From contig DGIT01000065.1 of assembly GCA_002386465.1 (NCBI GenBank), positions 1-29,802 on the forward strand: a stretch of DNA of 29,802 nt, read 5' to 3'. The stretch is from Burkholderiales bacterium UBA4615 (GTDB lineage: Bacteria > Pseudomonadota > Gammaproteobacteria > Burkholderiales > Burkholderiaceae_E). Positions 24,660-29,802 of the stretch are shown one piece after another; the stretch's first letter is position 1, and each line of letters begins with the position of its first letter. The notes beneath the pieces are model-generated. The model searched no databases, was not told where the DNA came from, and saw nothing but the letters and a program-made list of their open reading frames with translations. The translations under genes were made by a program, and so were the position numbers.

Positions 24660-26903
24660 ATGCAGCATGCTCATTACCTGCCCGATCACATGGGCAGCGC
24701 GTCCATCTCGCCTGAAGGACGCTTCGAGGCTGGCTCCTTTCAATCCTTCACGCTCGTTTACACCGCCGGGTATTTCGGGATCGACGACACCGGCTCTCTC
24801 AAGGTCGTGCACCGCTTCGCCAGCGATATGGGGCGACCACAATGGAGCGACCCCAGCGCGGCGAACTACACCACCGTGACAGCATCAAACGGCGCGGTGC
24901 TCGAAGTTCAGTACGACGGCAAACGCAATATCCGGCCATGGGACAAAACACTTTTCATTCGCGTGATCCGCGGGTTCTTGCGCGAGGGCGACACCATCAC
25001 GATCCGGTTCGGCGACCGCTCGCAGGGCTCGCCCGGCATGCGGGTGCAGACCTTCTGCGAGCCAACCTTCGAATTCCGGGTGCTGGCCGACCCGTTCGCG
25101 ACCTACCACTACACCGAATTACCGGTGCAGCCCAGCATCGCGGTCGTGGCTGGCCCGCCGGTCATCTGGAAGGCGATCGTCCCGACGCTGCGCACCGTGG
25201 GTCAGCCCTTTCGTCTGGGATTCAAGGGTGAGGACAAATGGGGCAACCCCAGCGACCAAGTGGACGGCGTGTTCACGCTGCGATCCAATCGGCCTATTAA
25301 GGGACTGCCCGCGACGATCGAGATGCGTCGGGGCGAGCATGCACGCAGCATCGAACACTTGACGGTCCATGAAGCTGGGGATGTGCGTATCGAGATCCTG
25401 GATGCCTCAGGCACCCGTCTGTGCATCAGCAACCCGTTGCAGATTGCCGCGGATGCCCCGCTGCTGCACTACTGGGCTGACCTGCATGGGCAGTCCGAAG
25501 AAACCATCGGGACCAACTCTGCGCGTGAACTGATCGAATTCGCGCGCGATCGGGCGTTTCTGGATGTGATGAGCCACCAGGGCAATGACTTTCAGATCAC
25601 CACGCCCTTCTGGGAACAACTGAACCGCCTCACAGCCGAGTTCAACGAGAACGGCCGCTTCGTGATTTACCCGGGCTACGAATGGTCCGGCAACACCGGC
25701 CTGGGCGGTGATCGCAATGTGATGTTCATGCACGAGGGGCGCACGATTCATCGCTCCTCGCATGCGCTGCTCGATGATCTGTCCGATCTTGCAAGCGATG
25801 CCAACAGTGCCGCAGACTTGTTCGATGCGCTGAAGGACGAGGACTGCGTGGTCTTTGCGCATATCGGCGGACGCTACGCGGACATCAAGATGGCGCACGA
25901 CCTGCGCATCGAACGATCCGTGGAGGTTCATTCCGATTGGGGCACCTTCGAGTGGCTGGTGCACGATGCGATGGAACAGGGCTATCGCATCGGGATCCTC
26001 GCCAACTCCGACGGCCACAAGGGGCGGCACGGTGCGAGCCACCCGGGCGCCTCATTGTTCGGAGCCTACGGCGGACTGTCCTGCGTGCTGGCCCGCGATC
26101 TGACCCGCGAGGCGATTTTCGATGCGCTGCGCAAGCGGCACCATTACGCCACGACCGGCTGCCGGATGCTGCTGGATGTGCAGGCGCACTTCGACACCGA
26201 TGCGCAGCGCCATGAGACCGACCCTCATCTGCAGGCAGGCGAAACCACCACGGTGCGATCGGCCATCATGGGTGACATCGTTCAGTGCAGCGACGCATCA
26301 CTGGAACTGCAGATACACGCGGTGGCCTCAGCGCCCATCGAACGCATCGAGCTGCGCAACCGGCTGGAGGTTCTGGAGACCTGGCGCCCCTACAGCGAGC
26401 GCGAATTGGGTCGTCGCATCCGAGTGATCTGGGAAGGGTCTGAATATCGCGGAAGGGGGCGGCAGACCGTCTGGGATGGCGGCTGCAGCCTGGCAGGCAA
26501 TCAGTTCGAGCGCATCGTGCCGATCAATCAGTGGAACCTCGACAAGCAGATCGTTCAGACCAACCCGACGACCCTGCAATGGAGTGCCCTCACGACGGGC
26601 GGGTTTGGCGGTTTCGACGCCTGGCTCACAGACTCACAGGCGGGTGTGCTGCGCATCGAAACCCCGCTGGTGCAATGCGAGATCAACATCGCTGACATCG
26701 GCTGCCTGGATCGGGTCTTTAAGGCCGGCGGCATTCGGCGGCAGATCCGGGTGTTCCGGCTGCCTGATGAAAACCCTCATCATGAGGCTCGCATATCGCG
26801 CCGTATTCCTTTGCATGCGCCGGACGATAATGCGCTGTATGTGTGTCTGACCCAGGAAGACGGGCATCTGATCTGGTCAAGCCCGATTTATGTGATCCGC
26901 TGA
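24660..26903 (+). CDS. DUF3604 protein, PHP-like metal-dependent hydrolase candidate
   Basis: Predicted 747-residue protein without a signal peptide. An N-terminal beta-rich part (about 1-265) precedes a PHP-like core: D-L-H-G-Q-S-E-E-T (274-282), S-H-Q-G (305-308), Y-P-G-Y-E-W-S-G (337-344), A-H-I-G-G-R-Y-A-D (400-408), V-E-V-H-S-D-W-G (421-428), and N-S-D-G-H-K-G (449-455). These repeated His/Asp/Glu motifs resemble metal ligands in PHP and amidohydrolase-like enzymes. A further beta region of about 245 residues follows. The Shine-Dalgarno AAGGGAG lies 7-8 bases before the ATG. The function of the family was unknown to me; next to a sulfatase and a binding protein, a role in cleaving an imported compound is plausible. 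Confidence 0.82.
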   Translation: MQHAHYLPDHMGSASISPEGRFEAGSFQSFTLVYTAGYFGIDDTGSLKVVHRFASDMGRPQWSDPSAANYTTVTASNGAVLEVQYDGKRNIRPWDKTLFIRVIRGFLREGDTITIRFGDRSQGSPGMRVQTFCEPTFEFRVLADPFATYHYTELPVQPSIAVVAGPPVIWKAIVPTLRTVGQPFRLGFKGEDKWGNPSDQVDGVFTLRSNRPIKGLPATIEMRRGEHARSIEHLTVHEAGDVRIEILDASGTRLCISNPLQIAADAPLLHYWADLHGQSEETIGTNSARELIEFARDRAFLDVMSHQGNDFQITTPFWEQLNRLTAEFNENGRFVIYPGYEWSGNTGLGGDRNVMFMHEGRTIHRSSHALLDDLSDLASDANSAADLFDALKDEDCVVFAHIGGRYADIKMAHDLRIERSVEVHSDWGTFEWLVHDAMEQGYRIGILANSDGHKGRHGASHPGASLFGAYGGLSCVLARDLTREAIFDALRKRHHYATTGCRMLLDVQAHFDTDAQRHETDPHLQAGETTTVRSAIMGDIVQCSDASLELQIHAVASAPIERIELRNRLEVLETWRPYSERELGRRIRVIWEGSEYRGRGRQTVWDGGCSLAGNQFERIVPINQWNLDKQIVQTNPTTLQWSALTTGGFGGFDAWLTDSQAGVLRIETPLVQCEINIADIGCLDRVFKAGGIRRQIRVFRLPDENPHHEARISRRIPLHAPDDNALYVCLTQEDGHLIWSSPIYVIR

Positions 26904-26973
26904 GTCCTTAAGCAGTCTCCTCGGCAGGCGCACGTTTAGCGCGGTCTGCTGAAAATTCACAGGAACCCTCGCC

Positions 26974-27951
26974 ATGAATCGTCTCGTTCGGTCGTCCATC
27001 TGCGCACTGGCCCTCCTCACCGCTGCCGCCCTGCCCTGCGCGCACGCGCAGGACTATCCCGATAAACCGGTCCGCCTGGTTGTGCCCTGGCCGGCAGGCG
27101 GGCTGGTCGATATCGCCGCCCGGCTCATGGGGACCAGCCTGCAATCCACGCTGGGTCAGCCTTTTGTGGTGGAAAACAAGCCGGGCGCCGGTGGGGCAAT
27201 CGGTGCTGATACCGTGGCCAAAGCCACGCCCGATGGCTATACGCTCGCGCTGACCACTTCGGCGCTCAACATGAATGCAGCGCTCAAGCGCACTCCCGGA
27301 TTTAGCATAACCAACGAGTTCACTCCGGTGGCTGCGGTGGCCTATGCACCCTCGGTCCTGGTCGCACGCAATGGATTGGGGGTCAAGACGGTTGCAGAGC
27401 TGATCGCCTTGGCGCGCACAAAGCCAGGCAAATTGACTTACGCGTCGGCCGGCCCGGGGAGCCCGGCCCATCTGTATGGCGAGCTGTTCAAATCATTGGC
27501 CAAGGTTGACATGCTGCATGTGCCCTACAAGGGCGCGCCCCAGGCCATGACCGACCTCATGGCGGGCGAAGTCGATGTACTGTTTGCCAACGCCGCCGTT
27601 GCATTGCCCCAGATCAAGGCTGACCGCGTACGTGCGCTGGCGGTCACCAGTGCGCAACCCTTTGCCGCGACGCCTGACCTGCCGACGCTGATTGACGCGG
27701 GGCTACCCACCTTCGAGGCCGATCAGTGGCTGGGCATTCTCGCGCCGCGCGGTACGCCACCCGCAGTGGTGCAGCGGTTGCGAACGGCCGTCGCGCAGGC
27801 GCTTGCCAAGGATGATGTGCGTGCCAAGCTGTCGCAAAACGGGATGTCTGCCGCGCCTGCGGCCACGAGCGCCGACTTTGCGGCAGTGCTCAACCGGGAG
27901 TTCGACACCTGGCAGACCCTTGTGAAGTCGGCCAATCTCAAGGCGGACTGA
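26974..27951 (+). CDS. Bug/TctC family periplasmic substrate-binding protein
   Basis: Predicted 325-residue periplasmic solute receptor. The signal peptide has an N-terminal Arg pair, a hydrophobic core (A-L-A-L-L-T-A-A-A-L) and likely cleavage after A-H-A at residue 25. The mature start Y-P-D-K-P-V-R-L-V-V-P-W-P-A-G-G and the V-V-E-N-K-P-G-A-G-G loop are hallmark Bug motifs, and P-Y-K-G-A-P-Q-A-M-T-D-L-M-A-G-E-V-D recurs in the family. These proteins typically bind carboxylates through their ligand-binding loops. No TctA/TctB membrane genes lie in the window, so it may use a distant permease or act as an orphan sensor, common in Burkholderiales. AGGAA precedes the ATG. Its position between the DUF3604 and sulfatase genes suggests the same substrate. 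Confidence 0.93.
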   Translation: MNRLVRSSICALALLTAAALPCAHAQDYPDKPVRLVVPWPAGGLVDIAARLMGTSLQSTLGQPFVVENKPGAGGAIGADTVAKATPDGYTLALTTSALNMNAALKRTPGFSITNEFTPVAAVAYAPSVLVARNGLGVKTVAELIALARTKPGKLTYASAGPGSPAHLYGELFKSLAKVDMLHVPYKGAPQAMTDLMAGEVDVLFANAAVALPQIKADRVRALAVTSAQPFAATPDLPTLIDAGLPTFEADQWLGILAPRGTPPAVVQRLRTAVAQALAKDDVRAKLSQNGMSAAPAATSADFAAVLNREFDTWQTLVKSANLKAD

Positions 27952-27994
27952 TTCGCTCACAGCGCACCGGTTCGATACGACAAGGAATCACCTC

Positions 27995-29802
27995 ATGACT
28001 GAGCACACCGCCGCCACTAGTCCTGGTACCTCTTTTCAGGGCCACATGGGCAAGACGCTGGCCGAGTCCACACCGCACTGGATCACCCCGAGCCGCGCTG
28101 CGCCGGGCAGCCCCAACGTGATCGTGATCCTGATGGACGACATGGGGTATTCAGACCTCGGGTGTTTTGGCGGAGACATCGACACCCCCCACATCGATGC
28201 GCTGGCCGCCAATGGCCTGCGATTCACTCAGTACACCACGGTGCCGATGTGCACACCGGCGCGTGCCGCATTACTCACCGGAAAAAATCCGCACAGCGTG
28301 GGCTGCGGATGGCTCTCGCACAACGACCCGGGCTACCCGGGCTACAAAGGCGAAATCGCGCTCAATGCGCCTACCAGCGCCGAGCTGTTGCGCCTGCGCG
28401 GGTACGCCACCATGGCCGCCGGCAAGTGGCACAACACCTACGACCGTAACAATTTGCCGGGCGGCGACACCAGCTCCTGGCCCATTCAGCGCGGCTTTGA
28501 TCAGTTCTACGGATTCATGGCGCCGGAAACCAGCTATTTCCAGCCAGACAACATGATGGAGGGCAATCAGCCCGCCAACGTGCTGCGCTACCCGCCCGGC
28601 TACTTTGCGCCGGATGATTACACCAGCCGCGCCATTGACTGGATTTCACAGCACCGCACCTGCGCACCCGACAAGCCGTTTTATCTGTATCTGGCGTTTC
28701 AGACGCCGCATGGCCCCTTGCATGCCAAACCGCAGGATCTTGCGCGCTACAAGGGGCGTTACGACGCGGGCTGGGATGCGATGCGCCAGCAGCGTTTCGA
28801 GCGCCAGCGCAGCGCAGGCCTGATTGAAGCCAATGCAGGGTTTGCCCCGCGCAACCCGGGTGTGCCAGCCTGGGCCGATGTGAGCGCGGATGACCAGGCG
28901 CTTTTTGCGCGCTACATGGAAATTTACGGTGCGCTCATCGATAACGCCGACCAGAACATCGGCCGCCTGGTGGCCTTCCTGCGTGCGAGCGGGCAACTCG
29001 ACAACACCATCATCATGCTGACCTCCGACAACGGCGCCAATGCGGTTGCTGGCCCTGCAGGCGTGATGAATCTGGTCGGCCGACGCGTGGGCGCAGTCGA
29101 GGATATGGCACTCAACCAGCGATTGCTCAAGGCAGGCAAGGTGGGTGGCGAAGATACCTACATCTGCTATCCCACTGGCTGGACCCAGCTCAGCAACACG
29201 CCCTACCGCTTCTTCAAACGCACACCCATGGCGGGCGGTATCCGGGTGCCGCTGGTGGTGCATTGGCCTGTCGGCATCAGCGAGCGGGGCGCACTGCGAC
29301 GTCAGTGGGTGCATGTCACCGATATCCTGCCCACGCTGCTCGACATCACGGGCGCAACATTGCCTGCCGACTTCAAGGGCTACCGCACGCGCGCACTCGA
29401 CGGCCGCAGTTTCGCCGGCTTGTTCAACGATGCCGAAGCGCCTGCCCGTCGCGATCGCCAGTACTACGAGTTGCAGGGCAATCGCGCCTACATCAGCGGC
29501 ACCTGGAAGATCGTCTCGCTGCAAGCGCCCGACAAGGCAATCGATTTGCACAACTGGATGCTGTTCGATCTGGCTCAGGATCCGGCCGAAATCACCGACC
29601 TGGCTGCTGCTCACCCCGAGATCGTCGCGCGTCTGGTAGCCGAGTTCGATGCCGATGCAGGTGCAAACTACGTCTATCCGATCGATGTGCGCGATGAGCG
29701 GCGCAACAGTCAGATGCCTCCCTACGAAGTCGATCGCGTGCTGCTGCCCCGCGATTTTTACCGCCAGGGCCAGTCGATACCGTCAGTCGTGATCTCGCCG
29801 CT
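27995..29802 (+). CDS. Type I (formylglycine) sulfatase, arylsulfatase-like, cut by window end
   Basis: At least 602 residues are encoded and the frame is still open at the window end. The sulfatase signature is C-T-P-A-R-A-A-L-L-T-G with Cys86, the residue converted to formylglycine. Metal-site residues Asp48-Asp49 (L-M-D-D-M-G-Y) and Asp345-Asn346 (T-S-D-N-G-A-N) are present, as are Lys144/His146 (G-K-W-H), His239 (T-P-H-G) and Lys408. No signal peptide is visible (MTEHTAATSPGTSFQG), so it is probably cytoplasmic, unlike many secreted arylsulfatases. AAGGAA lies 7-8 bases before the ATG. Maturation would need a formylglycine-generating enzyme or anSME encoded elsewhere or just downstream. 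The organic sulfate substrate is unknown; sulfatase-fold phosphonate hydrolases are an alternative. Confidence 0.88.
   Translation, partial: MTEHTAATSPGTSFQGHMGKTLAESTPHWITPSRAAPGSPNVIVILMDDMGYSDLGCFGGDIDTPHIDALAANGLRFTQYTTVPMCTPARAALLTGKNPHSVGCGWLSHNDPGYPGYKGEIALNAPTSAELLRLRGYATMAAGKWHNTYDRNNLPGGDTSSWPIQRGFDQFYGFMAPETSYFQPDNMMEGNQPANVLRYPPGYFAPDDYTSRAIDWISQHRTCAPDKPFYLYLAFQTPHGPLHAKPQDLARYKGRYDAGWDAMRQQRFERQRSAGLIEANAGFAPRNPGVPAWADVSADDQALFARYMEIYGALIDNADQNIGRLVAFLRASGQLDNTIIMLTSDNGANAVAGPAGVMNLVGRRVGAVEDMALNQRLLKAGKVGGEDTYICYPTGWTQLSNTPYRFFKRTPMAGGIRVPLVVHWPVGISERGALRRQWVHVTDILPTLLDITGATLPADFKGYRTRALDGRSFAGLFNDAEAPARRDRQYYELQGNRAYISGTWKIVSLQAPDKAIDLHNWMLFDLAQDPAEITDLAAAHPEIVARLVAEFDADAGANYVYPIDVRDERRNSQMPPYEVDRVLLPRDFYRQGQSIPSVVISP

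Noticed and set aside
26904..26973. Possible terminator between the DUF3604 and Bug genes
   Set aside because: AGCAG and CTGCT segments can pair only weakly over a long loop and no T tract follows, so the genes probably stay on one transcript.

Overview
The window is a dense, GC-rich bacterial chromosome segment with 26 protein-coding genes. Intergenic gaps are short, the longest being about 290 bases. I see no rRNA, tRNA, insertion sequence or CRISPR array. The gene content suggests a betaproteobacterium of the order Burkholderiales: a Bug/TctC periplasmic binding protein, class III CoA-transferase, IlvD/Edd dehydratase, several MFS carriers, a COQ7-type ubiquinone hydroxylase and a SirB1-like protein. 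This placement is inferred from gene content only.

Positions 1-9584 look like a catabolic or accessory-metabolism region. It holds the tail of a short-chain dehydrogenase (SDR), an MFS carrier, a hotdog thioesterase, a minus-strand pair (metallo-beta-lactamase-fold alkylsulfatase-like hydrolase overlapping an aspartate dehydrogenase-like gene), a divergent class III CoA-transferase, a convergent IlvD/Edd dehydratase, a second MFS carrier and an SDR. Positions 9680-18520 are more housekeeping-like or of uncertain role. They hold a patatin lipoprotein, a Tet-like MFS exporter overlapping an iron-ADH-fold gene whose metal ligands appear lost, SirB1, a lipase-like alpha/beta hydrolase, and a minus-strand run of four genes (secreted protein, GNAT, PlsC-type acyltransferase, YgjP-like metallopeptidase).

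Positions 18809-22727 hold a DCC-COQ7 fusion one base ahead of a photolyase/cryptochrome-family gene, followed by an esterase fused to a SnoaL-like domain.

Positions 22792-29802 are the most coherent system. A sigma70-like promoter has a 20-bp perfect palindrome filling its spacer. It drives a beta-hydroxyacid dehydrogenase, an overlapping GntR/UTRA regulator, a DUF3604 (PHP-like) protein, a Bug/TctC binding protein and a cysteine-type sulfatase cut by the window end. The dehydrogenase has a Gly-Lys substrate loop resembling the Gly-Arg loop of sulfolactaldehyde reductases. I infer a self-regulated pathway for uptake and breakdown of an anionic compound, possibly a sulfate ester or sulfonate; the substrate is unknown.
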